A stretch of 64,000 bases of DNA from Anastrepha obliqua. Its lineage: Eukaryota; Arthropoda; Insecta; Diptera; Tephritidae. The stretch's first letter is position 1. Each line of letters starts with the position of its first letter. This document shows, in pieces, positions 51,936 to 63,614 of the stretch. The stretch covers positions 39,764,001 to 39,828,000 of the forward strand of contig NC_072893.1 in NCBI RefSeq assembly GCF_027943255.1, in the 5' to 3' direction. The translations under genes were made by a program, and so were the position numbers. The notes beneath the pieces were generated by a model. It made no database searches. It was not told where the DNA came from and was given only the letters and a program-made list of their open reading frames with translations.

Positions 51936-52786
51936 CAGGGTGGGCCATATAGCGTTTGCTTTTTGAACCTCCTATTTTTTTGAGAATGGTAACACAAATG
52001 ACATGTCAAATGTGTTCATAATTTACTTAAAGGTTTGACATTTACGAAATGGGACGCTTTACGCTTGAACAAAATTGGGAATTATTGAAAACCTATTTCC
52101 AAAGTGGTGAGTCTTCTTGTTCTTTTCTGATTTTCACATCGATGGCTACATCAATAAACAAAATTGTCGGATTTGGGGCTCAGAAAATCCACACGTTACT
52201 GTCGAGTAGCAAATGCATCCACAACGAGTCACTGGTTGGTGCGGTTTTTGGTCTGGCGGCATCATCGGGCCATTTTTTTTCGAAAATGACCGAGGAGCCG
52301 CGGTTACAGTAAATGGCGAGCGTTACCGTGACATGCTCAACGAGTTGTTTCCAAAAATTGAAGAGGATGACATAAGTTACACTCGAACTTTTGGCTCCCG
52401 TTTTTGAAAACCGAATAATCAGCCGAAATTCCGATATCAATTGGCCGCCTCGGAGCTGTGATTTAAGCCCGTTGGACTATTTTTTGTGGGGAGCTGTTAA
52501 GGATAAATGCTATGCAAACCATCCAGAGAGGATTGATGCTTTAAAACACGAAATCGAAGTTGCCATTCATGAAATTGGAGCCCAAGCAATCGAAAATGTG
52601 CTTAAAAATTGGGTTGATCGAATGGCTTACTGTAAAGCCAGTTGTGGCAGTCATTTGAACGATATTATTTTTCATTCATAAATGACAATGTTCAATCTTC
52701 AAAATAAAAAAAAAAAGTTTGAAAAAATATTGATTAGTTTTTTTTTATAGCCTATTCAAAAACCAAATTTTACATGGCCCACCCTA
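51936..52786 (+). mobile_element. DD41D-type element with two internal deletions, TIRs and TA
   Basis: TIRs cagggtgggccatatagcg (left) and complement tagggtgggccatgtaaaa (right) are flanked by TA at 51,934-51,935 and 52,787-52,788. The transposase starts MGRFTLEQNWELLKTYFQSG. It jumps to HIDGYINKQNCRIWGSENPHV, TGWCGFWSGGIIGPFFFEN, VTVNGERYRDMLNELFP. A second deletion removes the FQQDGATCH block with the second Asp. It resumes with SRNSDINWPPRSCDLSPLDYFLWGAVKD (third Asp), IDALKHEIEVAIHEIG, AIENVLKNWVDRM and SHLNDIIFHS*. At 851 bp it is about two thirds of full length. Confidence 0.92.
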
Positions 52787-52788
52787 TA

Positions 52789-55114
52789 GTACAGGCGATA
52801 GCCATTGATGTTGTGAACAACATATTCAAATTTCGTTTGAATAGTTTCTGTTTTTTTATTTCACAACACCAGGCCGAGTAAAGATTGAAACACCAGTCTA
52901 TTAAAGAAATGAAACAGACTTATTTTCAACAATTCGATTTTTTGACCTTTGAATTTTTCGAGAGTATAGAATTTCCTTAATGTTGTGTAAAACTTTTCAG
53001 AAAATCAGAGAAAAGTTTACGGTGATATATGACTTTAAATGCAAGCGTCTAGCTAAAGAAACTTTTAACTATGGAAGTCTTAAGGGCCTTTTATGTAGCA
53101 CTTATTAGGCAGGCAGTAGTAACCCACCATATCTCCAGCCCCTTACAACCAACTATTTGTATATATTTGACTTCCTTTTCTAGGTGTTTAGTGGAGCTTT
53201 TTCTTCAATCTGTGGTACGCGTTCAACAAATGAAGGGGTGGGCGCAGGGCCATATTGCTGGCATGCAAAATAGCATTTAAATCGCTGTATTATCTCGTTC
53301 TGCTATACCAAATTTAGTCCGCCTACGTATGTATGTCTATATAAGCTTTTATTTTTTTAAATTTGGGCAATAGCAGTACTTGGAGCAATTCAATGATTTC
53401 TCTACACCAGCAATTCTTTTTTTTTTTCTTGCTTTTTGAATATCATTTTGTAACTGACATCTTAAATCAGCACAGTTTATGTTTATTCATATTTGTGAGT
53501 ATACATGTATTTGTATATATGATTGTGTAGATGAAATAGTAGATATGTGCAGCATCTGCACCACAGCAATTGCTCATAATAAAAACTCATCCACACCTAG
53601 ACGAAGCTCATCTGTCAAGTGTCTGATACATATCTAGGCACACATAAGTATGTACGCATGTGTATTTATGCGTGTGAATGAAAAGCAGCTGTTAGGTGAG
53701 CTGGTAGCAGTTAGCTACTTTTTTTCTCTAATACAACCGCCTCCACCTCTCCTACGTTTTTCACTTTATCCTTCGACCCATTTCATTTCGACACTACTAC
53801 TCGTAGTGTTTGGCTTCTGCTGACCTTTTCCTCATGCGAACATTTTCTTGACGCCTATTTATTTATTATCTCATATGTGATCTTTTTTTTTTTCAAGTAC
53901 AAAATTTTCAATTTTATCCATATATGCATGTGTTTGTGCCAACTTACATCTCCATGTGCGTACTATTGTGCGATGAAATAGCACTAACACCCATCAACTT
54001 GGAAAACTTCAACAAACAAAACCACCTCCAAAGCGAGTATCCTAAAGAAAGCATTAGCAAAATATCTGGATTTCTACTAAACCCCGAACCGCATCATCAA
54101 CAACTCAACCACAAAAAGTAAATAAATCGAGAGGATGATTTGAGTCAACCACAAAGGTAACACCTGTGCTTGAAGAGCTGTCATATGAAGATTGTGCAGG
54201 TTGGATAGAAGGGTGGTTTCAAATGAGAGTGAAAGGTAAACAGGCTAAAAGATACAATTCCAATATGTTCGTCAAAATATTTCACTACTTTAGTCAAAAA
54301 ACAAAAAGAGGCAAACAAACAAAAAAAAACACTTTTGTGTTGCTGTAGCGGCAAACGGCTAAAGCACAAAATCAATAACTTCACATTTTCGTTGCATGTC
54401 TATTTGTATGCATAACAGCTAGCTTCTGCTGCGCTCCCACTGCCAGACAATAATTTATTCGCAAATACTTTGCAGAACCGCAGTAGTGATGCTCATCATT
54501 ACTTTCAGCTCGCCAAGGCTTCGCATTTGTCAGCCGGTATTTGCGCCTGCCAGCTGACGGCAAGGTACAAACACCATCTATTGAGGCATACGAACGTCTT
54601 GTTAGTTCCAACTGTTAGGTGTCATATTGAATACAAGCTTATCATATTCGTATTTGCCTTCCAATAGCTTGGCAAATTGAAAGTGGAATGGATAGAGAAA
54701 TGCACAGCTTAGACAAAAATCGTGAATATTAAAAGAAAAGTAGAGCAAATGGTAAGAAGAAATGGGTATACGCGAGAATCTAAGAAATCACATTCATTTA
54801 AAAAAAAACATCTGCGTACAGTTGAAACTGAGTTTACAACACCCAACGAATGCTTTTATGGGGACATTCACTTGCAGAAATTGTTACAGGTTGTTTGAGT
54901 AAAATTTGCTACTGTACTGAGCAACTGATTTCTTCTGTATTTAACCTCACACCACAAATTCCTGTAAACTTACATGAAAAAGTACTTCTATGGTAAGAGA
55001 TTTGGTTAGATTTGAAGAGGCCTTTGATGAAGTAAGCACCTTTTTTTGTTGGGACAACTAGCAAGTGCAGCACTCAGACATTAATTAAATCCATTATACT
55101 ACACTTCCCTCTTA
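52789..55114. other. no gene seen
   Basis: Unique-looking DNA with TATG/TGTA patches (53.49-53.66 kb). Short ORFs at 53.1, 53.9-54.1 and 54.4-54.7 kb have no recognisable domain. Sequence at 54,980-55,080 is AT-rich and unassigned. Confidence 0.4.
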
Positions 55115-55530
55115 ATTTTCTTTAAATCTATCCGATCTCCGAAGAAATTTGAGTAGATCGTGTGGTGCCAAGGAGCCGAGATGGTCGCTTCTTAACACAT
55201 AAGTGGACATGTGCTTCGCCCACAGAAAATGGCCCGTCATCAGTCCAACCAGCTGTCTGCATTCCCTTCTGTAAGCAACTACACCGGGCATCCGGGTCTG
55301 ATCAAACATTTTCGACATTGAAGGTGAGTTTAACATATCTCTATTATAGCTAACGACTTGAGCTTCCAGATAGCTCCCTAAAATTTAATTTCCTTTTAAA
55401 ACCCGGATGACGACACCAAAGTTTTTAAAAAGATATCCAACGGAAGGTATCCAGAGGATGATAGTGCTTTGAGTGGCGCCTGACTGTCACTCAGAATGGT
55501 CATACGCTCATTCCGCCTAAATTGAGCTCT
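55115..55530 (-). mobile_element. LINE RNase H and C-terminus relic
   Basis: Minus strand: MTILSDSQAPLKALSSSGYLPLD (RNase H DSQAA block), then after stops CRQLVGLMTGHFLWAKHMS (normally LTGH..L..H), and SDHLGSLAPHDLLKFLRRSDRF followed by a stop. RNase H followed by the TGH and final LRF.RS segments is the usual order at the end of RNase H-bearing LINEs. Confidence 0.68.
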
Positions 55531-57000
55531 GTATATAGACAGATGGAATATACCTACGGTTGGAAGATGCTTGAAAAACTACTCATCGCCACAGAACGCT
55601 TGGTTTCGTAGCCATATGTTCTAGTGCCCACGCTCTCTGGTGCCTTCGAGCTATCTGCGTGCTAGTGTACACTCCTAGAGTTTTCTTTCAACTACAATTT
55701 CGCAACCACACCAACATCTTTAGGTTTAAAAAGTTTACATGCATTGGGTATAATCAGAGAAAGCTTCACACGTATGTAGTACCACCCATAAGCGTTTACG
55801 CGCAGATGTCAATTGCAAACGTGCAAATCTATGTGTTCACAGGCGTACGCTTTACATACATGCGCGAAGTTATAAACAGTCGATTTTACATTTCACTTTC
55901 CACTTGACATTTTTCACTTTCGCGTTGACTGTTTCGCAATCACTTTTTACTGAACGTGTCTCGAAGACGACTGCTCGCTTTCATACTCTTCTTCCACTTG
56001 GGGTATCTCTGCTGCATACATACAAGCAACACCTACATGCCTTCATAAGCTATGCGTACCTTACTTCCTTATGTTTTCTTTTTCAATCAACGTATCTTTT
56101 TTCACACACTTTTCCATTTCACGAATTGAATTGAAAACGCGAATTTGCACTATTGAATTATTTATTAAATCAATGCACGCAGCGCGCACGGCAAGCGACC
56201 GGAGTGGTAGTGGGAGTAGCTCGTCTCAGCTGGCATAGGCGAAATTGCAGGCATTTGCACATGGCAACGCCTTGAAATAGGCAACGTATTATGCATTATG
56301 TGCTGCTGGAAGTTGACTCTTACACGCCATGCCAATTGTCATTTGTATAAAAGGCGCATCCTTAAAGTTAAAAATGTACCTTCGGAGCTCTACATACAAA
56401 TGTGTGGATATGTGAGTGTTCCTTTTTCTTCTTTTTGGTGAAAACCACTTTTCATCAAGCGTAGCTGCGCTCCATGTCTTGGTTATTAGGTTTGGTTTGT
56501 ATCCATTGTGGAGAAAGTAAATGTTATTGTATTACTTTTCTTTATATGATATTATTTTTTCTCATTTTGTTTTTTCGTTTAAGCTATTGATCGAAAGTGA
56601 CAGTATTTGAAAAGCATCTCAAAAAAAGCAGTGTATTTTTCTTCAATTTGCATAGCTAAACGCTTAGATTAAAGCATTTCTGGGAACTGTAAGTTTAAAT
56701 ATTTATTAGATATGACAACTAATTTATAAGCAGGTAGAAAAAAATTCCTCTAGCTTGTACATCGCACGATACATTCAATATTCTCAAGACGCTGCATGAA
56801 TTTTTCATACACAGGGTTTCAGAAAATGGGACCTAAATAACCACGTACGGACATTATTATTTCGGTAATTTTGAACTAAGTTGGTGATAATATATAAAAT
56901 GATGTTCAAATTTCTACCATTTTCGAAATATTCGATTTTAAAAATTATTTGGAAAACAATCTTATTTATTTATATTGTACGTCCACTGCTTTTTCAATAT
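55531..57000. other. no gene seen; isolated TATA box
   Basis: Unique-looking DNA. A strong TATA sequence (tgtataaaaggcgc) at 56,346-56,359 on the plus strand is followed by an ATG at 56,380 that opens only a dozen codons, so no gene could be tied to it. Confidence 0.35.
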
Positions 57001-57004
57001 TAAT

Positions 57005-57612
57005 TGGAAGGTGCGAAGATCTACGCAACTGTTGACAATTATGATTTCGAGGTTGTAAGAGACTTCGTTTATTTAGGAACCAGCATTAACACTAATCACA
57101 ATGACAGTCTTTGAATCCAACGGATAATCTTTCTAACCAATAAGTGCAACTTTGGGACCAAGCAGGGATTGAGTAGTAAAGTCCTCTCTCGGCGAACAAA
57201 ATTAACACCTTAGAAGGCTGCTACATGTCCGTCCTATATTATGGCGCAGAAGCTTGGACGATGACAACATCTGATGTGGCGGCCCTTCGAGTGTTTGAGA
57301 AAAAGATTCTGTGAAAGATTTTTGGAACTTTGCACGTTGGTAACGGCGAGTATCGTAGGCGATTGAACAATGAGCTTTACGACGGCATAGACATTTTGCG
57401 GCTTCGTTGACTGGGTCATTTCGACCGAATGGAAAAAAAGCTCCGGCTCTAAAAGTATTCCATGCGCAACCAGATGACGATAGCAGCGGAAAAGGAAGGA
57501 TCTCCTCTGCATTGGAATGATCAGCTGGGGATGGACTTGACTTCACTTGGTGTTTACAACTGGCGCCAATTGGCACGAGAAAGAAACAACTGGCGCACCT
57601 TATAGTAATGCC
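57005..57612 (+). mobile_element. RTE-type LINE C-terminus, degenerate
   Basis: Plus strand begins TVDNYDFEVVRDFVYLGTSINT, then across frameshifts NKCNFGTKQGLSSKVLSRRTKL, VLYYGAEAWTMTTSDVAALRVFEKKI, GTLHVGNGEYRRR, ELYDGIDILRLR, and GRISSALE-type terminal blocks. It is the same family as the tails at 1.6, 8.8 and 10.5 kb but starts further upstream, showing the YLG.SI RT thumb block. Heavily mutated; it ends near the tail position without a clear A/G run. Confidence 0.8.
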
Positions 57613-59225
57613 GAAACTCATAAAGATCTTAAAGTGCCTTTCATACAAATTTTATCTTTTTACTAAAATTAAGTGGTAAACATATCCATAGCTTTAAATT
57701 TGCTAGACCATAATTTAGCTAATGGAAGACTGAAAAAATATCACAGTTTAGGTTTCTCAGACAGAGTTTAAATCTACTAATTGTAAAAACATGTCCTCAG
57801 AACAAAGAAAATAGTTTTAAGTACTTTAACTAGCACTTTGAAACTTAGTATATATTATATATTTTTTTTGCTTTAAAAATTCATTTACAATCTAAGAATA
57901 ACTTTAAACTGTTTTAAGCTTCATAGAAGTCTAAAAAATTCAATTTAAAGTCAGTGAAGTGATGAGTGTCGAACGAAAGATGAGTAAGAGCGAAAATTTT
58001 AATCGCTTTTTTTTCTCGAAATACGTTTTTTTCAGCGCTTCCAAATATAACTAAAGAAGTAGTCAAGATTTCAGCTTAAAATTTTACAGGGATATTCTGT
58101 AACGAATTTGCACGTACTTCCAATTTTAAATTTATTATCACTAAAAATATTGTTTTAATCACTTTGTTTAAGAAAAAGTGTGATTTTTTCTTTTTCACTT
58201 CAAATTCTCAGTTTTTTTCGTGAAAAATAGGTAAATGCATAGCGGAATAACTTATTCTAATGAAAAATTTGTATCTGGTTGAGTTCAGTTGATTACAAGA
58301 GGCTGTACATTACATGGCGCAAACTAGGTTACTTACGCCCAGCAGCGCCAAAATTGCACTAAACGAAAATATGTTTTTAGAAGGGATAACAATAGAAATA
58401 AATATAAAAAAAATTAATACATTATTTATTAATACTTAAACTATAAAAAAAAATTATTTTAATTTTTCTTTACAAAAATTAATATATAAAAAATTACGTC
58501 ACTCAAAGTACCATGAAAAACAGTTGCTCTACGGTCTGCATCATGCCTCCTTGAAATGTTGATGGATCTGTAAAAAGTAAAAAAATTGTTGTCAAATAAA
58601 GTTGTAGTTATAGACTGTTGAGCCAGATTTTTGGCATCCTTGCAATTTACGGCATTTAAAAAAAAGTATGTTTATAAAATTTTTTAATAAAAATCTCCAA
58701 AATACGTCTCGACAGACTATAGAAAAAACACTTTCGAATATTTAAAAAAAATCGCATTAAAAAATATTAACAACTGTATGAGTTATCATGCAGACCGTGC
58801 CGGAAAAAGTAGTTTCGAGAAAAACGAATAGAACGACCAGCTGCCTCGAACGAAGGACAGCTACCTGTGCGCATCAAACTCTCATCGGGCAGTTACATTT
58901 TCTACCATAACTTTGTATCTATGGGAAATTTTTACAATCCACTTCTACAGAAATATGCCTAAAACTACAAAGAATAATAACCAGTAAAAAACTCGTGTTT
59001 TTGAAAATTCTGGACGCATGTAACCCCTTAGCAGCTCTAGCGCCGCAATTTTTTTTAATTAAAAAAAAATGTTATATATGCGCTTCAGAATGAGTATTTA
59101 TATGCAATTTATTTTAAGGTAATAGATACTCTCAATTTTTCGCAAAAAATGATTGAAAACCTCGTTCTCTGGAGGAGCTGTCCACCTCAACAAATTTACT
59201 TATTGTCTCTGGCAAATATGGTAAT
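57613..59225. other. AT-rich DNA, possible old relative of element X
   Basis: No genes. Around 58,785-58,835 the sequence gagttatcatgcagaccgtg, ccggaaaaagtagtttcgag, aaaaacg resembles gagttatcgtgtacgccaat...atagttttgagaaaaacg of element X (39.6 kb), followed in both by a clcgaacg-type word. The similarity is patchy and may be chance. Confidence 0.3.
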
Positions 59226-59229
59226 ACAA

Positions 59230-60325
59230 AAAACAAGCAGTATTTGACCAATCATCATAGTAGAACAATCAGTTGAGTGGCGTTCTCCGCTTTACATGCT
59301 GTTCGTTGACTTTAAGAAGGCGTTCGACATTATCAAACGGGACGCAATATGGCTGGCACTGAGTAGGAAAGGAGTCCCCGCCATGATAATCCGCTTCATC
59401 AGAGCCCTTTACGAGAGCTCGGAACTGGTAGTGCTACACAACGGCAACATCCATGACCCATTCACCACCACCGCAGGCGTAAGGCACCTTCTCTTTCTCT
59501 TCGCCATCGTCCTAGACGACGTTATGAGCCAATTGGGAATGCACAAAGAGGTTCAGACCATATAGTTTTACAGTCATTACGAGGATCTGGACTTCACTGA
59601 TGACATCTACCTCCTCTCTCACAAACTCACTGACATGCAAGCGAAGGCGGACAGACTAGTCGCGCTAGCAAACACTCTAGGATTAGAGGTCAACCCCAAT
59701 AAAGACATATAATGGTTGACAGGAGCCCAGTGGAATTTATGGAAAGTATTTGCTACCTAGGCTACACTATCACAACAGACAGCGAAGCAGACGGATAAGT
59801 CAACTACATCCTAAATAAAGCAAGGGCAGCGTTCGGGCGAATGCATACAGTATGGGCGAGTTCGCAAATCTCCAGGGGCACTAAACTGCGAATATTCAGC
59901 GGATGTCATATGAAGACAGTATTCTTTTACAGAAGTGAAACATGGCGAGTCTGCAACACCATCACCGAGAGGTTTTCATCTTTCGTCAGCAAATGCCTCC
60001 GCATCATCTGCAGAATATTCTGGCCGAACAACATCAGCAATGATGCGCTGTGGAGATCAACGAATGAGGAGCCCATTTTAGTGCAAACCAAACGCAGAAA
60101 GTGGCGATGGATAGGTCATACGCTTAGAAAACCACCAGACAGCATCACGAGTAGTACCCACATGGGAGCAGAGGCCGTGGTCGGACAAAGATTACTTGGA
60201 GAAGGTCCATGTAACACAAGCTAGCAAAAGAGACGGCGCAAAAACAACAGCCCAGAACCGGGTACGATGGAAGAGCCTTGTTCAGACCCTATGCTCCCAA
60301 GTGGAGTGAAGAAGGATATGAAAAA
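59230..60325 (+). mobile_element. RTE-type LINE, RT palm to 3' end
   Basis: Plus strand: VEWRSPLYMLFVDFKKAFDII (palm A), GVPAMIIRFIRALYE, NIHDPFTTTAGVRHLLFLFAIVLD (palm B; the usual GVKQGC is altered), LDFTDDIYLLSH (catalytic box TDD), MQAKADRLVALANTLGLEVN, KARAAFGRMHTVW, GTKLRIFSGCHMKTVFFYRSETW, SKCLRIICRIFWPNNISND, RRKWRWIGHTLRKPPDSI and VRWKSLVQTLCSQVE, with several frameshifts and stops. It ends with atgctcccaagtggagtgaa. Related to, but distinct from, the 48.6-49.6 kb copies. Confidence 0.88.
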
Positions 60326-60329
60326 AGAG

Positions 60330-61710
60330 CCCCAAAGATGCGCCCAATAAACTAAAGCTACGTTTCCCCTCAAAAAATACAACACTGACGCAAACGCTTC
60401 ATGACCATCTTGCACTAAATATAGAGCAAACTGTGATCTTACTTTTCTATATTGCACATAAGGGCTTAAGAAGTTTAAAAAGAGATAGTCCACCCAACAA
60501 TTAAATCCAGAAAAAACAACAAGTTTCAGAAAGCGCAAGCGACTTTGCTTTTTATGTAATACATACAAAGGTGTAGAATTTAAAAACTTTCGCAAGTGAA
60601 TTGCACTAAAGTAGCGGCAGCGGTGTGAAAGCTCTTTAAATTTCAAACTTGGCAAAATAAGATTCCCAAAGAAATCTTCCTCAAGGCCAAATTAAAATTA
60701 ATTTCACTAAATCACACATGTCGCATACGTAGCCAGGAGAAGCCAACAAAATGAAAGAACAACTAACTTTTACGGGTATTAGTGTAAGCGGTTTTGGGTG
60801 GAAATCTGGGCAAAGTCTCAACACAATGCGAATAAAAAAATAATAAATTAAAATAGCAAAACATGCAAATACGATTGAAGAGAAGCACACACACACACAT
60901 ATGCGCAAAGCCACAAGCCGTTGGCATATGCCGCAAAATTCTGGCATACTTTTAGGCTGTTAGCATTGATTGTGGTCGGGCAAAATAAAGAGTAAGCCAC
61001 GAAAATACATTTTTAATACGCATCTCCCTGCATATTATGCCAACAAAAGCGCATACTTAAACATACATATTCGCAAGTACAAAACCAGCCTTTTTCACAT
61101 ACACGCACACACACACATGTGATTGGGTGAATATCATACAAAGAAATATAAAGTGAAATAAATTTTTTCTTTTTAAAGAGTGAAAAAAAAGAAAATGTTT
61201 GCGGTAAACAAAAGCGCTGAGCGCAAATCTAGCCGCAAGGTGGACTCGTACCTGTTCCCATCCCTCATTGTCTACTCACACACTGACAGAGTAACCATGT
61301 GTGTGTATGCAAACATACATATTTGCCTGCTGTTGATATGTATTTGCCTCATATTAATTTATTTTTTGACATGCAATGGTTTTCACATTAATTTTGCTTT
61401 TTTCTTGCATTCATATTTCACCGACTTCTGGAAGGCATTTGAAAAAAAAAAATTAAAAACAGGAAAGGGCACACGAAAAAATTTTACTGGAATTTATGCC
61501 ACATTTTTCACGATTTTTTTTTTTTTTTTTGCTTTTCTTCTGTGCCCCATTTCCTTTACACGGGCATATACTGTTTAAATATTTTTATATACTCACATAT
61601 TTTTCCCCTTTTATGGTATGAAATGCAGTGAAAAATGAGTCGATTTTTATCACTTTGTCAGTGGACTCATCTGTTCTGATAGGACAGGAAGTGGTGAAAA
61701 CGAGTGTATG

Positions 61711-61742
<32 letters not shown>

Positions 61743-61840
61743 CATGCTAATAATTTTACATGTATAGTAAATATATATAATTTCCTTTAACTCCGCTTGG
61801 AGCTTAGGACCAGAACAAAAGTATGGAAATCAGTTCGATT
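60330..61840. other. no gene seen; microsatellites
   Basis: AT-rich DNA with (CA)n at 60,887-60,899 and 61,100-61,116 and (TATG)n at 61,707-61,744. Open frames at 61.2-61.6 kb are low complexity. Confidence 0.45.
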
Positions 61841-61848
61841 GCGAGTAA

Positions 61849-62255
61849 GTTTTTTTTTTTAATTCCAGGTTGTAGTTGAGTTCAGTTGGTCCGTATGCAC
61901 CATACGTCGCCAGGAGGTTTTTGGTCTTTCACGGTTCCTAACGCCTTGCGGATTCCACCACAGACCAACTCTGCATACTTCGTCGGCATATCAGCTAAAT
62001 CGTCTGCGTTTGATGATGAGCTCGATTGGGAGTTGGTTGATCGAAGTAAGCAACTCCTGATTTGAAATAATACGAGGCCACCAGATTTTCAATCTTTTGC
62101 GCAAGCAGGCGTTGACGAATGTTGCAGCCTTAGGATATGCACGGGTGTAAGTGACCAGAACTCGCAGCCATATTAACATTATTTTCATGTTCGTATTAAA
62201 AATGTGTAGCATACTTTTGACTGATATGGAATTTGGAACCCAAATAATAAAAAAA
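61849..62255 (-). mobile_element. RTE-type LINE C-terminus with poly(A) tail
   Basis: Minus strand: KSMLHIFNTNMKIMLIW (normally KLRIFN.NVK.VLLYG), FVNACLRKRLKIWWPRIISNQELL, LPIELIIKRRRF, then a frame jump to PQGVRNRERPKTSWRR and the end TTWN. It finishes in an A run (plus-strand T's at 61,849-61,861). Same broad RTE lineage as at 59.2 kb; 5'-truncated. Confidence 0.8.
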
Positions 62256-62263
62256 TCTAGATA

Positions 62264-63033
62264 CACCCCCCATTTTCACTAGATTGGTAGTTCAAAAACT
62301 TTATTGAAAAATGTGTTTACAAAGTTTTATTTGAAAACTTTTCTAATTATTATAAACTTAAAAAACTCCATACATTAACATAAAATAGCAAAGCTATGGC
62401 AAAAAAGCCTAAACCCAACGTTGGCAAAAGTCTACATACAGTACACAAATATCTTACTCCAGTGTGAAAAACTTCACTTAAATCTAAGTAATATTACTTC
62501 TTAGTATTTAGTTGGTCCACCATTTACAGCTTGAAGCCGTCGTGGCATCGGGGTGACTAAATTTGTTAACTCTGTAGATGTTATATTGTTTCAAGATTCT
62601 ATTAGTCGTTCTTTGAGTACTGAAGCGCTTGAAATCGCATTTTTTCTAATTTTGCGATTTAAAATTTTCCAGGCGTGTTCAATAATATTCAAATCTGGGC
62701 TTTGCGGTGGTGTATTTAATTGCCTTGGAGCATGGTAAAGCAGCCAATCCTTCGCAATGTGTGCTGTGTGCTTTGGATTGTTATCCTGTTGAAAGCCCCA
62801 ACCTGGACCATGCTCCAAATCATCCACCGAAGATTTCAGATTGACTTCCAATAGTGATGAATATTTGTAACGATCCATATTACCTTTACTCAGTGCAGTA
62901 TTTTTTTCCCTCCACACTTTTGCTCTTCCATCTCTACCGAATATATTAAACTTCGATTCATATGTAAACAAAACTTTTTGCCAAAAATCCGTCCCCTTTG
63001 ATTGCAAATCGTGCAAATTTTTTATGAAAATAA
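62264..63033 (-). pseudogene. Tc1-type (DD34E) transposase relic
   Basis: Minus strand: NLHDLQSKGTDFWQKVLFTYESKFNIFGRDGR (first Asp of the SDESKF motif changed to Tyr) and VWREKNTALSKGN. It then jumps to MDRYKYSSLLEVNLKSSVDDL, GFQQDNNPKHTAHIAKDWLL (second Asp), TPPQSPDLNIIEHAWKIL (Glu, 34 residues after the Asp: DD34E), IRKNAISSASVLKERLIES, then TSTELTNLVTPMPRRLQAVN followed by GGPTKY*. The GGGSVMVWGC block is deleted. The left end TA|caccccccattttcact at 62,262 looks like its terminus; the N-terminal DNA-binding part is missing at 63,033. Confidence 0.9.
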
Positions 63034-63039
63034 TCGTTC

Positions 63040-63560
63040 TGTTGCTGCTACTTTAAATCCAAATAATTCCAAAAAATCATCGTGATGAAGCTCACTTTTG
63101 GCTCAATGGCTTTGTCAACAAGCAAAATATGCGTTACTGGGCAGAAACTAATCCACACGTGATTCATGAGGCACCGTTGCATCCCGAAAAAATCACTGTT
63201 TGGTGCGGTTTACATGCCGGCGGCGTAATTGGCCCATATTTTTTCGTTGACGAGAACGATCGTCACGTTACTGTGAATGGAAATCGATACCGCGACATGA
63301 TAAACGATTATTTTTGGCCGCAATTGAATGGTATGGACTTAGACGACATGTGGTTTCAACAGGACGGGGCCACAAGCCACGCAGCACACGCTACAATTGA
63401 TTTGTTGAAGAGTAAGTTCGATGAGCGCATTATTTCCCATTTCTGGAATGGCCGCCGCGCTCGTGTGATTTGACGCCTCTAGACTATTTTCTTTGGGGTT
63501 ATGTGAAGTCATTGGTCTACAGTAACAAACCGGCGACGATTTGACGCCTTGATTTCCACA
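63040..63560 (+). pseudogene. DD41D-type transposase, catalytic domain
   Basis: Plus strand: RDEAHFWLNGFVNKQNMRYW (first Asp), PLHPEKITVWCGLHAGGVIG, VTVNGNRYRDMINDYFWP, DLDDMWFQQDGATSHAAHAT (second Asp present) and IDLLKSKFDERIISHF. One frameshift near 63,438 is followed by WPPRSCDLTPLDYFLWGYVK (third Asp) and YSNKPATI before a stop. The N-terminal HTH half is missing; the truncation abuts the Tc1 relic. All three Asp codons survive. Confidence 0.88.
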
Positions 63561-63614
63561 CTACTGATATGTTCCAATTCATAAAAAAATTATCTACCTA
63601 CAATGTTCAATCTT

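Noticed and set aside
56346..56400. Promoter of an undetected plus-strand gene at a strong TATA box
   Set aside because: The following ATG opens a very short frame, and no initiator or downstream exon is evident.
61180..61578. 132-codon plus-strand ORF
   Set aside because: Low-complexity KKK/FFF stretches from A and T runs; no domain.
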